DNA of 64,000 bases from JALYGY01 sp963800975 (GTDB taxonomy: Bacteria; Actinomycetota; Rubrobacteria; Rubrobacterales; Rubrobacteraceae). Position numbers and translations under genes: made by a program. The DNA is taken from contig CAWDDB010000008.1 in NCBI GenBank assembly GCA_963800975.1, positions 992,001 to 1,056,000 on the forward strand. Reading direction: 5' to 3'. How positions within the stretch are numbered: position 1 is the first letter of the stretch; each line of letters opens with the position of its first letter. The notes beneath the pieces were generated by a model. That model was not told the origin of the DNA. It ran no database searches and saw only the letters and a list, made by a program, of their open reading frames with translations. Below, one piece after another: positions 40,830-50,685 of the stretch.

Positions 40830-43262
40830 TCAAGCGGTCTCCACCCCTGCTTGGGCCGTTGTTGGGGTAAAGGGCTCGAACGTGGCGAGTCCGGCCGGGT
40901 CGAGGTCGACGCGAACGGTATCGCCGCTCTTGACGCGGCCGGCGATGATCTGCTTGCTGAGGGGGGACTCGATCAGCTTGCCGACGGCGCGCCTCAGGGG
41001 GCGCGCGCCGTAGCGTGAGCCGTAGCCTTCTTCGGCCACGCGCTGGACCACGGCGTCCGAGAATCGCAGGTCTATGTCCTGGTCGCTCGCGGTGTGGCGA
41101 AGGTTCTCGAGCAGGAGGCTCGCGATCTGCTTCAGCTCCGCGTCGCCAAGGGCGTGGAAGACGATGATCTCGTCCACCCGGTTCAGGAACTCGGGCCGGA
41201 AGAAAGTCTGCAGCTCGCGCACGAGCTGGTCGCGGACCTCCTCTTCGCGGCCGCGCATCTCCTCGGCGCCGGGTATGAGGTGGGCGCCCGCGTTCGAGGT
41301 CATGATGACGACGGTGTTGTCGAAGGATACCGTGCGCCCCTTGTTGTCGGTGAGGCGCCCATCCTCGAGGAGCTGGAGGAGCATGTTGAAGACGTCGGGG
41401 TGGGCCTTCTCTATCTCGTCCAGCAGCACCACGGAGTAGGGACGCCGCCGCACGGCCTCGGTGAGTTGCCCGCCTTCCTCGTAGCCGACGTAGCCAGGCG
41501 GGCTACCGACCAGCCGCGAGACGGTGTGTCGTTCCATGTACTCGGACATGTCCAGCCGGATCATGGCGTCCTCGTCGTCGAAGAGGTACTCGGCCAGGGC
41601 GCGCGCCAGCTCCGTCTTTCCGACCCCCGTGGGGCCTAGGAAGATAAAGCTCCCGATGGGACGTTTGGGGTTGGCGAGGCCGGCTCGCGCCTTCCTGACA
41701 GCCTCCGACACGGCGACCACCGCCGCGTCCTGGCCGACCACCCGCTCGTGCAAGGACTCCTCCATCGAGAGAAGCCGCTCCGCTTCGTCCTTCAGCATCC
41801 TGGTCACGGGGATGCCGGTGCGAGCGCTCACGACGCGCGCTATCTCCTCGCGTCCCACCGTCGCTTCCCTGACGCCGCCCTCCTCCAGCCAGCGTTCGCG
41901 GGCCTCCCTGTACTCGGCCTGCAGGACGTCGGCCTCAGCGCGCAGCTCGGCAGCGCGTTCGTAGTCGTGCTCCTCTACCGCGCCCGCGCCCTCGCGGGTG
42001 ATCTCCTGCAGCCTGAGCTCCAGTTCCCGAAGGTCGTCGGGGAGCATCGTGGTCTCGATGCGCAGCTGGCTCGCGGCCTCGTCCAGGAGATCGACGGCTT
42101 TGTCCGGAAGAAAGCGGTCGGCGACGTAGCGGTGCGAGTAACGCGCCGCGGCCCGCAGGGCCTCATCGGAGATCTCGACGCCGTGGTGCGCCTCGTACTT
42201 ATCGCGCAGGCCGCGCAGGATCTCGACGGTCTCCTCCTCGGTCGGCTCCTCCACTAGGATCGGTTGGAAGCGTCGCTCGAGGGCCGCGTCGGGCTCGATG
42301 TAGCGGCGGTACTCGTCGATGGTCGTGGCCCCGATCATCTGCACCTCGCCGCGGGCCAGGGCCGGCTTGAGGATCTCGCCGGCGTCTATAGAACCCTCGC
42401 CGGCGCCAGCGCCCGCGAGATTGTGCAGCTCGTCCACGAACAGGATGATGCGGCCGTAGGAGCTCTTGACCTCGTCTATGACGCCCTTCAGGCGCTCCTC
42501 GAACTCGCCGCGGAACTTGGTGCCGGCCACGAGCGACCCGAGGTCGAGCGAGATCAGGACCTTGTCCTTGAGCGCCTCGGGAACGTAGCCCCTGGCCATC
42601 TTCTGCGCGAGCCCCTCGACGATGGCGGTCTTGCCTACGCCGGGCTCTCCGATTAGCGCCGGGTTGTTCTTGGTGCGCCTGCTCAGGATCTGGAACATCC
42701 GCTTGATCTCCTCGTCGCGGCCGACGACAGGATCGAGCTTTCCTTCGCGCGCGAGCCGGGTGATGTTGCGGCCGTGCCTGCCCAGCAGGCTGTCCGGATC
42801 TTCGCCGAGGGCGTTCTCTCCCCTTACCCTGCCGAGGGCACGCCTGAGATCGGCCTCGTCCAGGCCAACCTCGCGCAGCACGCCGGCGGCCGTGCCCTCC
42901 TCCACGAGGACCAGCCCGAGCAGCAGGTGCTCGGTCCCTATGTGGTCGCTCGCGCTCCTTTCGGCCTCTTCGTCGGCGATCCTGAGGGCGTTGCGCGCGT
43001 TGTGGGTAGTCTGGACCCGCTCGGCCGAGACACGCGAGCGGGAGAGATCGTTGCGCCTTATGGCGTCGTTGGTCTTGGCCTGCGCCAGACCGAGGTCGAG
43101 GCCAAGCTCCTCGAAGACGCGGTGCACGACGCCCCCCTGCTGCGCCAGCAGCCCGAGCAAGATGTGCTCCGTACCGAGCTGGTTCGACCTCCCCCGCCGC
43201 ACCACGGCGGTCGCCACGTCCAGAACCTCCCTGGCGTTCTGGGAGAACTTGTTCAGATCCAC
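40830..43262 (-). CDS. clpC: ATP-dependent Clp protease ATP-binding subunit ClpC
   Basis: This AAA+ unfoldase of 810 residues has an N-terminal Clp_N double repeat (1-145), a first AAA domain with Walker A GEPGVGKT (about 204-211) and a short middle domain with a UVR-like segment EEHDYERAAELRAEAD (about 420). The second AAA domain has GPTGVGKT (about 540) and a D2-small domain. The short M-domain and UVR mark it as ClpC rather than the disaggregase ClpB. It is the last gene of the dnaK-hspR heat-shock run, the place where ClpB is usual in actinobacteria. Its likely partner is ClpP (not in the window). Confidence 0.9.
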   Translation of the reverse strand: MDLNKFSQNAREVLDVATAVVRRGRSNQLGTEHILLGLLAQQGGVVHRVFEELGLDLGLAQAKTNDAIRRNDLSRSRVSAERVQTTHNARNALRIADEEAERSASDHIGTEHLLLGLVLVEEGTAAGVLREVGLDEADLRRALGRVRGENALGEDPDSLLGRHGRNITRLAREGKLDPVVGRDEEIKRMFQILSRRTKNNPALIGEPGVGKTAIVEGLAQKMARGYVPEALKDKVLISLDLGSLVAGTKFRGEFEERLKGVIDEVKSSYGRIILFVDELHNLAGAGAGEGSIDAGEILKPALARGEVQMIGATTIDEYRRYIEPDAALERRFQPILVEEPTEEETVEILRGLRDKYEAHHGVEISDEALRAAARYSHRYVADRFLPDKAVDLLDEAASQLRIETTMLPDDLRELELRLQEITREGAGAVEEHDYERAAELRAEADVLQAEYREARERWLEEGGVREATVGREEIARVVSARTGIPVTRMLKDEAERLLSMEESLHERVVGQDAAVVAVSEAVRKARAGLANPKRPIGSFIFLGPTGVGKTELARALAEYLFDDEDAMIRLDMSEYMERHTVSRLVGSPPGYVGYEEGGQLTEAVRRRPYSVVLLDEIEKAHPDVFNMLLQLLEDGRLTDNKGRTVSFDNTVVIMTSNAGAHLIPGAEEMRGREEEVRDQLVRELQTFFRPEFLNRVDEIIVFHALGDAELKQIASLLLENLRHTASDQDIDLRFSDAVVQRVAEEGYGSRYGARPLRRAVGKLIESPLSKQIIAGRVKSGDTVRVDLDPAGLATFEPFTPTTAQAGVETA

Positions 43263-43281
43263 GCGACGACTCCTATCCCGC

Positions 43282-43768
43282 TCAACGGCTGTTGTACACG
43301 GCGAACCCGACGGCCGCGAGCGCGGGTATCACCAGGAACACCGGCAGGTTACCGTTGGACATGGCCACCAGCAGGCTCGGGACGAAGGCCAGGGCAACCG
43401 ATACGCCGGAGATGGCCATTGCCGCGGGGCCGCCGTTGCGCCCGCCCGCGCGGTGGACGAACATCCCGGCAAAGTAGCCGCCGAGGCCAGACAGAATAAG
43501 GCGACCGAACCCGATCTGGGGCAGGACGAAAAAGACGATCGCCGCCCCGATAAGCGCGACCGCGGCACCCGCGAGCAGGCTCCTCGTGAGTCTGGCTCCC
43601 CTTCATAACGCCAGCCCGCGCGCCGCGCGGGAGCCTGGCGTCGTCGGGGCACTTGATCCCGACGTCGGTCGTAACCATGCACTCGGTACAGATCGGACGC
43701 CCGCACGTCGCACAGGAGACCCTCGTCTCCCTGTCCGGGTGCCGGTAGCATCGCATGGTCTCGGCCAT
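43282..43768 (-). pseudogene. B-box-type zinc-finger membrane protein, broken by one frameshift
   Basis: The N-terminal part starts ATG at 43768, MAETMRCYRHPDRET. It holds a cross-brace zinc finger (CYRHP, SCATCGRPICTECM, KCPDDARL) of the type found before rhomboid or membrane domains. Near 43600 the frame shifts beside a CCCC run. The remainder (LTRSLLAGAAVALIGAAIVFF..., LVAMSNGNLPVFLVIPALAAVGF) has about three membrane helices and ends at 43282. Its ATG lies one base beyond the hspR stop. Function unknown; it may tether a heat-shock partner to the membrane. Confidence 0.7.
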
Positions 43769-43769
43769 C

Positions 43770-44178
43770 CTACCGTCCCTTCCGGTCCCGGCCGCTTGGC
43801 GCAATCTCGCCGCGCGGGAGCAGGACGATCTCTCGTTTGTAGCTGCGGTGCACCTCGGCGACTATTCCTGGCGTGCTCGAGCTCCCTGATGCGCGACTCC
43901 TCACGCAGCTGCCTGTTCTCTTCTTCCAGCCTGACGATTCGACGCTCGAGGTCTAGCACCTTCTTGACCCCGGCGAGGTTCATCCCCATCTCCTGCGTGA
44001 GCCTCTGGATGTAGCGTCCGAGCTCGACGTCCTCCTGGGAGTACAGCCGCGTGTTCTTTATGCTCTTGCGCGGGCTTAACAGGCCCTTCTGCTCGTACAC
44101 CCGCAACGTCTGCGGGTGCACCCCGATCAGCTCCGAGGCTATCCCGATCATGAACACCGGCCGTTTGCCTAACCTCAT
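43770..44178 (-). pseudogene. hspR: Heat-shock repressor HspR (MerR family), broken by one frameshift
   Basis: The MerR helix-turn-helix MIGIASELIGVHPQTLRVYEQKGLLSP and SIKNTRLYSQEDVELGRYIQRLTQEMGMNLAGV identify HspR, which with DnaK represses the dnaK operon. After RIRELEHARN the frame shifts near 43865-43880. The conserved tail VAEVHRSYKREIVLLPRGEIAPSG continues in another frame to the TAG at 43770. The start overlaps the dnaJ stop (ATGA). Since HspR and its tail are otherwise perfect, the break is likely a sequencing error. Confidence 0.9.
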
Positions 44179-45299
44179 GAGCCCACCCGTTTGAAGAGCT
44201 CTTGCCTGACGTCCTCGCTCCTCTCATCGGCGAGGGCCTCCAGTATCTCCCGCTCCCTCTTCTTTAGCTTCTTGGGCACCACGAGCCGCACCCGCACGAT
44301 GAGATCCCCCCGCTCCTCGCTGCGCGCCCTGGCCTTGGGCGCGCCAGCATCCCGTACCTTGAACTGCTTGCCCTCCTGCGTCCCGGCCGGCAACCTCAGA
44401 CGGACCGTCCCACCTCCCGGTCGTGGCACCCGTATCTCGGCACCAAGCGCCGCCTCCACGAAGCTAACCGGCACCTCAACCACGAAGTCGTCACCACGCC
44501 GCTTGAAAACTGGATGCTCCCCTACCCGCGTCACGACATAAAGGTCCCCCGCCGAACCGCCCTTGCGGCCAGCGCTTCCCCTGCCGGGAACCCGGATCTT
44601 CATGCCGTCCTTCGCACCAGCCGGTATCCTGACCGTGACCTGGCGCGCCGTGCGCAACCTTCCTAACCCGGAGCACCTGGGACACGGCTTCTCAACGATC
44701 ACGCCGTCCCCCCCACACCTCCCGCACGGCTCCGAAAACGCGAAGAACCCCTGGTCCCGACTCCGCACCCCACGCCCCGAGCACTCGGGACACGTCCTCG
44801 GCGCAGTGCCCGGCGCAGCCCCCGTCCCACCGCAGTCGCCACAGGACTCCTCGACCGGCACGCTCACCCTGGTCGTGACGCCCTCAAGGGCATCGTTAAA
44901 GGTCAGATTCACGTTTGTGGTTACGTCTTGACCCTTGCGTAAAGCTTCGGCGGTGGGACCCGCGGAGCGACCGAACACGTCGCCGAGGCCGCCGAACCCT
45001 CCGAAGAGGTCCGAGAGGTCGGAAAAATCCGTGGTGGAGGCGCCCCCTGCTCCCGTTCGGGTGCCGCCTCCTCCCCCGAAGTAGGCGCGGGGACCCTCGT
45101 CGTACCGGCGTCTTTTCTCGGGATCGGAGAGGATCTCGTAGGCGTGCTGTATCTCCTTGAACCGCTCCTCGGCCCCTTTATCGTCGCGGTTCGCGTCGGG
45201 GTGGTGCTCGCGCGCCAGCTTACGGTACGAGCGCCTGATCTCCTCCTGCGAAGCCTCCTTCGAGACCCCCAGAACCTTGTAGTGGTCCTTCGTCTCCAT
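44175..45299 (-). CDS. dnaJ: Molecular chaperone DnaJ
   Basis: The 374-residue type I DnaJ has a J domain with the HPD motif (EHHPDANRDD) that stimulates DnaK ATPase, a Gly/Phe-rich linker (YFGGGGGTRTGAGG, LFGGFGGLGDVFGR) and four CxxCxGxG-type zinc modules (CGDCGGTG, CPECSGRG, CGRCGGDG, CPRCSGLG). The C-terminal substrate-binding domains follow. It lies 3 bp after grpE and overlaps hspR by 4 bp. Confidence 0.96.
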   Translation of the reverse strand: METKDHYKVLGVSKEASQEEIRRSYRKLAREHHPDANRDDKGAEERFKEIQHAYEILSDPEKRRRYDEGPRAYFGGGGGTRTGAGGASTTDFSDLSDLFGGFGGLGDVFGRSAGPTAEALRKGQDVTTNVNLTFNDALEGVTTRVSVPVEESCGDCGGTGAAPGTAPRTCPECSGRGVRSRDQGFFAFSEPCGRCGGDGVIVEKPCPRCSGLGRLRTARQVTVRIPAGAKDGMKIRVPGRGSAGRKGGSAGDLYVVTRVGEHPVFKRRGDDFVVEVPVSFVEAALGAEIRVPRPGGGTVRLRLPAGTQEGKQFKVRDAGAPKARARSEERGDLIVRVRLVVPKKLKKREREILEALADERSEDVRQELFKRVGS

Positions 45300-45302
45300 A
45301 CC

Positions 45303-45938
45303 CTAAGCCTGTCTCGCAACCACAACCTTTGCGGCGCGGATCGGCTTGCCGTTAAGCACGTATCCGCGCTGGAACGTCTGGAGGATCGTGCCCTCCTCGT
45401 GCTCGTCCGAGGGCTGACCCATCACCGCCTCGTGCACGCCTGGGTCGAAAGGCTGGCCGTCGGAGGCGACAGGAAGGAGACCCTCGTTGCCCAGAACGGC
45501 GACGAATTGGTCTCGGGTCGCCCTCACGCCGTCGCGGATATCCCCTTCGGCCTCGATAGCCCGGTCCAGGTTATCCAGAACGGGCAGCAGCTCCACGACG
45601 AGCCTCTCGGAGGCGGTTTCGAGGATGCGGGCGCGTTCGCGTTCCTGGCGCTTGCGCGAGTTCTCGAACTCGGCCTTCAGGCGGCGCAAGGCGTCCAGGT
45701 ACTCGTCGCGCTCGCGCCTGGCCGCCTCCAGCTCCACGCTCATGGCCGCTAGCTCTTCGGCCGCGGCGGGCTCGGGTTCTGGTTCTTCAGGAACGAGCTC
45801 GGGGTCATCCGTGGTCGTTCCCCCATCGACCGGCTCTGCGCCGGGGATCTGGTCCTCGGGGGTGCCCTTGACCTCTCCGGCGTCTTCCGCCTGCTCCTCC
45901 CCGGCGTCCGGCTCGCGCCTGTTCTCTTCGCTGCTCAA
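45303..45938 (-). CDS. grpE: Nucleotide exchange factor GrpE
   Basis: GrpE releases ADP from DnaK. The 211-residue protein has an acidic N-terminal tail, a long coiled coil (EAARRERDEYLDALRRLKAE...) and the C-terminal beta domain with NPxx-like HEAVMGQPSDEHEEGTILQTFQRGY and VLNGKPIRAAKVVV. I place the start at TTG 45938 with GGGAGG 12 nt upstream, just after dnaK; a longer frame to 46076 would run back into dnaK. It is followed by dnaJ after 3 bp. Confidence 0.93.
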   Translation of the reverse strand: MSSEENRREPDAGEEQAEDAGEVKGTPEDQIPGAEPVDGGTTTDDPELVPEEPEPEPAAAEELAAMSVELEAARRERDEYLDALRRLKAEFENSRKRQERERARILETASERLVVELLPVLDNLDRAIEAEGDIRDGVRATRDQFVAVLGNEGLLPVASDGQPFDPGVHEAVMGQPSDEHEEGTILQTFQRGYVLNGKPIRAAKVVVARQA

Positions 45939-45999
45939 GTCTCTCGTCTTCCTCCCGTCGGTGGTTCGGGCGGCCGCACCCGTGCGGCCGCCCGGCAGG

Positions 46000-47917
46000 C
46001 TACTTGCGCTCCTGGTCCTCTCGCTCCTGGTCCTCTTCCTCGTCCACGATCTCGGCGTCCTCGACCACCTCGTCATCGTCGGTCGGATCGGAGGAGGCCG
46101 CCTGCTGTTGCTCCTGGGCCTGGCTGTAGAGGATCTCGGAAAGCTTGTGCGAGGCGGTCACGAGAGCCTCCTGCTTGGCCTTGATCTCCTCTATGTCGCC
46201 GCCGGCGAGGGCTTCCTTGGTCTCCTTTATGGCCTGCTCTATCTCGAGCTTCGTGTTCGGGTCCACCTTCCCGTCCACGTCGTTCAGGGAACGCTCGATC
46301 GAGTAGACCAGGTTATCCGCGTTGTTGCGGACGTCGGCCTCCTCGCGGCGGCGCTGGTCCTCATCCGCGTGCGACTCGGCGTCGTGGACCATCTGCTCTA
46401 TCTCGCTCTCCGAGAGACCGCTCGAGGCGGTGATCGTGATCCTCTGCTCCTTGCCCGTGCCGAGATCCTTGGCCCCGACGTTCACGATCCCGTTGGCGTC
46501 GATGTCGAACGAGACCTCGACCTGGGGCACGCCGCGCGGCGCCGGCGGGATGCCGACCAGCTGGAAGTTGCCGATCAGCTTGTTGTAGGCCGCTATCTCG
46601 CGCTCGCCCTGGTACACCTTGATCTCGACAGAGTTCTGGTTGTCGTCGGCCGTGGTGAAGACCTCGGCCTTGCGCGTCGGTATCGTCGTGTTGCGCTCGA
46701 TGAGCTTGGTGAACACCCCGCCCTTGGTCTCGATGCCGAGGCTCAAGGGCGTGACGTCGAGTAGCAGCACGTCCTTGACCTCACCGGCCAGCACGCCGGC
46801 CTGGATCGCGGCCCCGATCGCGACGACCTCGTCCGGGTTTATGCCCCTGTGCGGCTCCTTGCCGGTGATCTCCTTGACCTGCTCCTGCACGGCCGGGATG
46901 CGGGTCGAACCGCCGACCAGGATGACCTGGTCTACCTGACCCCTCTGCAACCCCGCGTCCTCCATAGCGCGCCGGACACGGACCTGCCGTTGCCTCGACG
47001 AGGTCGGCCGTCAGGTTGTTGAACTGCGCCCTGCTCAGCGTCAGGTCGAGGTGCTTCGGGCCGTTCTGGTCCGCGGTGATGAACGGCAGGTTGATCGAGG
47101 TGCTCGTCGTCGAGGAGAGCTCCCTCTTGGCCTTCTCGGCCGCCTCGATAAGCCGCTGGGCGGCCATCTTATCCTGAGAAAGGTCTATGCCCTCGCTCTT
47201 CTTGAACTCCGCGACCATCCAATCGACGATCTTGGCGTCGAAGTCGTCGCCGCCGAGGTGGTTGTTGCCGCTCGTCGCCTTGACCTCGAAGACCCCGTCG
47301 CCCAGCTCGAGGATCGAGACGTCGAACGTCCCGCCGCCAAGGTCAAAGACGAGGATGGTCTGATCCTGCTCCTTGTCGAGGCCATAGGCCAGCGCGGCGG
47401 CCGTCGGCTCGTTGATGATCCTCTTGACGTCGAGCCCCGCGATGCGGCCGGCGTCCTTGGTTGCCTGGCGCTGCGCGTCCTCGAAGTACGCGGGCACCGT
47501 GATGACCGCCTCGGTCACCTCCTCGCCTAGGTAGTCCTCGGCGTCCCGCTTGAGCTTCTGCAGGGTCATCGCGGAGATCTCCGGCGGCGAGTACTCCTTG
47601 TCCCCTACCTCCACCCGTATGTCCCCACCGGGGCCAGACTTGACGTCGTAACCGACCCGCGAAACCTCTTCCTTCACGTCGCTGAAGCGTCTGCCCATGA
47701 AGCGCTTGATCGAGTAGACCGTACGGTCCGGGTTCGTAACCGCCTGCCTGCGAGCGAGCTGCCCAACCAGACGCTCCCCGCTCCTGCGGTCGAAGGCCAC
47801 CACCGAGGGCGTCGTGCGCTCCCCCTCGGCGTTGGTGATAACCACCGGATCTCCACCCTCCAAAACCGCCACGCAACTGTTCGTGGTTCCCAGGTCTATC
47901 CCGATGCTCTTGGCCAC
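46000..47917 (-). pseudogene. dnaK: Molecular chaperone DnaK, broken by one frameshift (probably a sequence error)
   Basis: DnaK is the Hsp70 chaperone and HspR co-repressor. The N-terminal ATPase domain reads from the ATG at 47917 (IGIDLGTTNSCVAVLEGG, INEPTAAALAYGLDKE, DLGGGTFDVSILELG). It shifts frame near 46975-46990 within LVEATAG. The rest (MEDAGLQRGQVDQVILVGGSTRIPAV, DVTPLSLGIETKGG, the substrate-binding domain and a QAQEQQQAA acidic tail) continues to 46000. Joined length is about 639 residues, normal. DnaK is close to indispensable, so a real break is improbable. A GGGAGGTAA ribosome site precedes the ATG. Confidence 0.95.
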
Positions 47918-47961
47918 CGTCTTACCTCCCGAAAAAGAGTCAACGTATCTAAATCGAGAGG

Positions 47962-47991
47962 AGTATAAAATCTTAGTGTGATATATACAAG
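47962..47991 (-). promoter_or_regulatory. dnaK: dnaK promoter with an imperfect HspR-type (HAIR-like) element
   Basis: On the minus strand TTGTAT (complement of 47985-47990) and TATACT (complement of 47962-47967) are separated by 17 nt, a good sigma-A-type promoter 40-50 bp upstream of dnaK. Overlapping the -35 box is CTTGTATATATCACACTAAG (complement of 47972-47991), an imperfect match to the HspR consensus CTTGAGT-N7-ACTCAAG. HspR bound here would block RNA polymerase. Confidence 0.6.
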
Positions 47992-48070
47992 TTTATGTGA
48001 CGTTCCTTGCGTGGCGGTGGACGCGTGCGTTCGGGGCCGGGCATAGGGTAGGATTACGTCTCCGGAGGCG

Positions 48071-48787
48071 TTGGGCTGGGAGGTTCTCGGGGGTTTGGAA
48101 GAGATCATACTACTGGTAGACGACGACGCTGCGCTGTTGGAGGTAACTTCCATCGTGCTGGCGTCTGAGGGTTACAGGGTGTTAACGGCGGAGGACGGGG
48201 TCGAGGCGCTACGGCTCATGGGCCGGGAGACTCTGGATCTCGTGGTGCTCGACATCATGTTGCCGCGGATGAGCGGGTTCGAGGTACTGAAGAAGATGCG
48301 GGAGCAGAGCGACGTCCCCGTGGTGTTGCTGACGGCCAAGAGCCAATCGGTGGACAAGGTCGTGGGGTTGGAGCTTGGGGCCGACGATTACATCACCAAG
48401 CCCTTCGACACCAAGGAGTTGCTCGCGAGGATCAAGGCGATACTGCGCAGGTTCGGGCGCCAAGAGGGCAAGGACCGCGACGGGGTGGTCAGGCTCGGGC
48501 CGCTGGAGCTCGACCCCAACGGCTACACGGTCAGCCGGGAGGGCGAGTCGCTCGACCTGACGCCGACGGAGTTCAAGATCCTGGCGCTCCTGATGCGGCG
48601 TCCGGGGCAAGCCTTCACGCGGGCCCAGATCTCGGAGGCCGTCTCGACGGGCTCGCACTACCTCGCCAGCCGTTACATAGACGTCCACATCAGCAGGCTC
48701 AGGGCCAAGGTCGAGCCCGACCCGTCGAAGCCGGAGATCATCCAGACGGTCCCCAGCGTCGGTTACCGGGCCGCGAAGCCGGCCTAG
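48071..48787 (+). CDS. OmpR-family response regulator, MtrA-like
   Basis: This is a two-component regulator. The receiver domain (1-125) has the acidic pair LVDDDAALLEV, the phospho-acceptor Asp in VVLDIMLPRMSGFEVL, VVLLTAKS and the Lys in DDYITKPFD. The C-terminal winged helix (about 140-238) has LTPTEFKILALLMRRPGQAFTRAQI and SRYIDVHISRLRAKVE. The start is TTG 48071 or, more likely, TTG 48095, which has GGGAGG 11 nt upstream and begins just before the receiver strand. TAGGAT at 48049-48054 is a plausible -10 box. It is divergent from dnaK and followed by its kinase. Confidence 0.93.
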   Translation: MGWEVLGGLEEIILLVDDDAALLEVTSIVLASEGYRVLTAEDGVEALRLMGRETLDLVVLDIMLPRMSGFEVLKKMREQSDVPVVLLTAKSQSVDKVVGLELGADDYITKPFDTKELLARIKAILRRFGRQEGKDRDGVVRLGPLELDPNGYTVSREGESLDLTPTEFKILALLMRRPGQAFTRAQISEAVSTGSHYLASRYIDVHISRLRAKVEPDPSKPEIIQTVPSVGYRAAKPA

Positions 48788-48837
48788 CCACCTGGAGGAC
48801 CAGGATAGATAAGAGGGACGAGCGAAGGTCACTCCTG

Positions 48838-50685
48838 GTGCCGGGCTTCAAGGCCCGCATCTTCGTCGCGCTCGTCGGCATCTCCTCGGTGACGAGCCTG
48901 ATCATCGGGCTGGTGCTCTACTACTTCGCGCAGGACAGCCTCGTCGACGCGGAGAACAGGCTGCTCGAGCAGCGCTCCCGCACGGCCAACGCGGGCGCCC
49001 AGGACTTCCTGGAAGGCTTGCGCAATCCGGAGGACCAGAGCCTTCCCGAGCCGGAAGCGTACGCGCAGGAGATGGTTCGTACGGTGGCGGACCCGACCGG
49101 GCTGGAGGTCCTCTACGTCGGCCCCGACGGTGCGCCCCTGGCGGCCCGCGACGGCTTCGGAGATCCGCGAGACCCCGACAAAGCCTTCGCCTCGCTCGGC
49201 CTGAGCGAGGCGACGATCGGGCAGGTGGCGGCGTCTCGCGGGGGCGAGGGCCGGCTGGTGATCGGCGGGGGATCGGACTACGTGGCGGTCTGGCCTCTCG
49301 CCGACCCCGGGAGCACCTCGAGGGGCGTCATGATCTACGGCGTCCCCCAGGACCAGCTCGTGGAGACGCTCGCCTTCCTGCGCTACGGCATCCTCGGCGC
49401 CATACTCACGAGCGTGTTGCTGGCCGGGGCGGCAAGCTTCCTCCTCACACGCCAGGTGACGCGCCCCCTCTCGGAGACCAGGGACGCCGCCATAAGGGTC
49501 GCCTCGGGCGATTACACGACCACGGTGCCTGTCAAGAGCAGGGACGAGCTCGGCGAGCTCGCCCGGGCCTTCAACTACATGGCCGAGGAGATCGAGCACT
49601 ACGTCGGGGAGATCCAGGAGCAGAAAAGCCGCCTGGAGGCCGTGCTCGAGGCCTCGCCCGAGGCGCTCGTCACCACCGATGCCGACGGGCGCGTCACGAT
49701 GGCCAACCCCGCCGCGGCGCGCCTGCTCGGCGTGCGCCTCTCGGACAGGGGGCGCACGCTCGAAGACCTGGGGACGCCGCGAGGAGTCTTGCAGTGCCTG
49801 CGCGAGGCCGCGGCGAACGGGGTCGCCGTTCGGGAGGTCGAGCTCGAGGACAAGGCCTACTGGGCATACGCGGCCCAGATGAACCGCGAGGAGGGATCCG
49901 CCGCGGACAACGGCAGGTCCGGCGATGCCGGCATCATCCTGGCCGTGAGGGACATCACGGAGCACCGCTCGCTCGAGAGAGCCAAGACGGCCTTCGTCTC
50001 CGACGTCTCGCACGAGCTCAGGACGCCGCTGACCACCATTCAGAGCGCCATCGGGTTGCTGGAGCGCGCCCGCGGGAGGCTAGATCCGCTGGAGCACAGG
50101 GCGCTCGAGCTGGCCGACGGGGAGCTACAACGCATCCGGTTGATGGTCGAGGAGCTGCTTACCCTGGCCCAGCTCGACGCCTGGCAGTACCAGCTCGAGG
50201 TCGGTCCTACGGACCTCAGCAGGATCGTCCAGACGGCCATGGAGTCCATCGAGTCCAAGTCCGCGAGGTTCGGCATCGAGGTCCACTTCGATGGCGCCGC
50301 AGAGCACCGCTGCGTGTGCGACGCCCAGAAGCTGTACCAGGTCTTCCTGAACCTCCTGGACAACGCCATTAAGTACTCCGACCCCGGCGACCGCGTGGAC
50401 GTCGCGATCCACGAGGAAGCACTGTCTTTGACCGTGGTAGTGCAGGACACCGGCGTGGGCATACCTCAGGAGGACCTGGACCAGCTCTTCGAGCGGTTCT
50501 ACCGGGTGGACAAGGACCGCTCGCGCGCGACCGGGGGCAGCGGCCTCGGTCTTGCCATAAGCCGCCAGATCGTCGAGATGCACGGCGGCGAGATCCTCGT
50601 GGAGAGCGAGATCGGATCCGGCTCCACCTTCAGGGTGCGCCTCCCCAAGGCCCCCATCTCGCGCTCAGCAAGCCATGCGCTTTAG
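48838..50685 (+). CDS. Sensor histidine kinase (HAMP-PAS-HisKA-HATPase), MtrB/PhoR-like
   Basis: The 615-residue protein has a membrane helix at 8-30, an extracellular sensor region (31-180) and a second helix (about 182-205). HAMP (205-255), PAS (about 265-385), HisKA with the phospho-His in FVSDVSHELRTPLTTI (near 390) and HATPase with NLLDNAIKYS, DTGVGIPQEDL and GGSGLGLAISRQIVEMHGG follow. It pairs with the regulator 50 bp upstream. It begins at GTG 48838 and ends overlapping the next lipoprotein gene by 11 bp, the MtrA-MtrB-LpqB order. Confidence 0.93.
   Translation: MPGFKARIFVALVGISSVTSLIIGLVLYYFAQDSLVDAENRLLEQRSRTANAGAQDFLEGLRNPEDQSLPEPEAYAQEMVRTVADPTGLEVLYVGPDGAPLAARDGFGDPRDPDKAFASLGLSEATIGQVAASRGGEGRLVIGGGSDYVAVWPLADPGSTSRGVMIYGVPQDQLVETLAFLRYGILGAILTSVLLAGAASFLLTRQVTRPLSETRDAAIRVASGDYTTTVPVKSRDELGELARAFNYMAEEIEHYVGEIQEQKSRLEAVLEASPEALVTTDADGRVTMANPAAARLLGVRLSDRGRTLEDLGTPRGVLQCLREAAANGVAVREVELEDKAYWAYAAQMNREEGSAADNGRSGDAGIILAVRDITEHRSLERAKTAFVSDVSHELRTPLTTIQSAIGLLERARGRLDPLEHRALELADGELQRIRLMVEELLTLAQLDAWQYQLEVGPTDLSRIVQTAMESIESKSARFGIEVHFDGAAEHRCVCDAQKLYQVFLNLLDNAIKYSDPGDRVDVAIHEEALSLTVVVQDTGVGIPQEDLDQLFERFYRVDKDRSRATGGSGLGLAISRQIVEMHGGEILVESEIGSGSTFRVRLPKAPISRSASHAL

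Noticed and set aside
46000..47917. dnaK as a genuine pseudogene or programmed frameshift
   Set aside because: Both halves are intact and essential motifs conserved, and similar breaks are scattered over the window; sequencing error is simpler.
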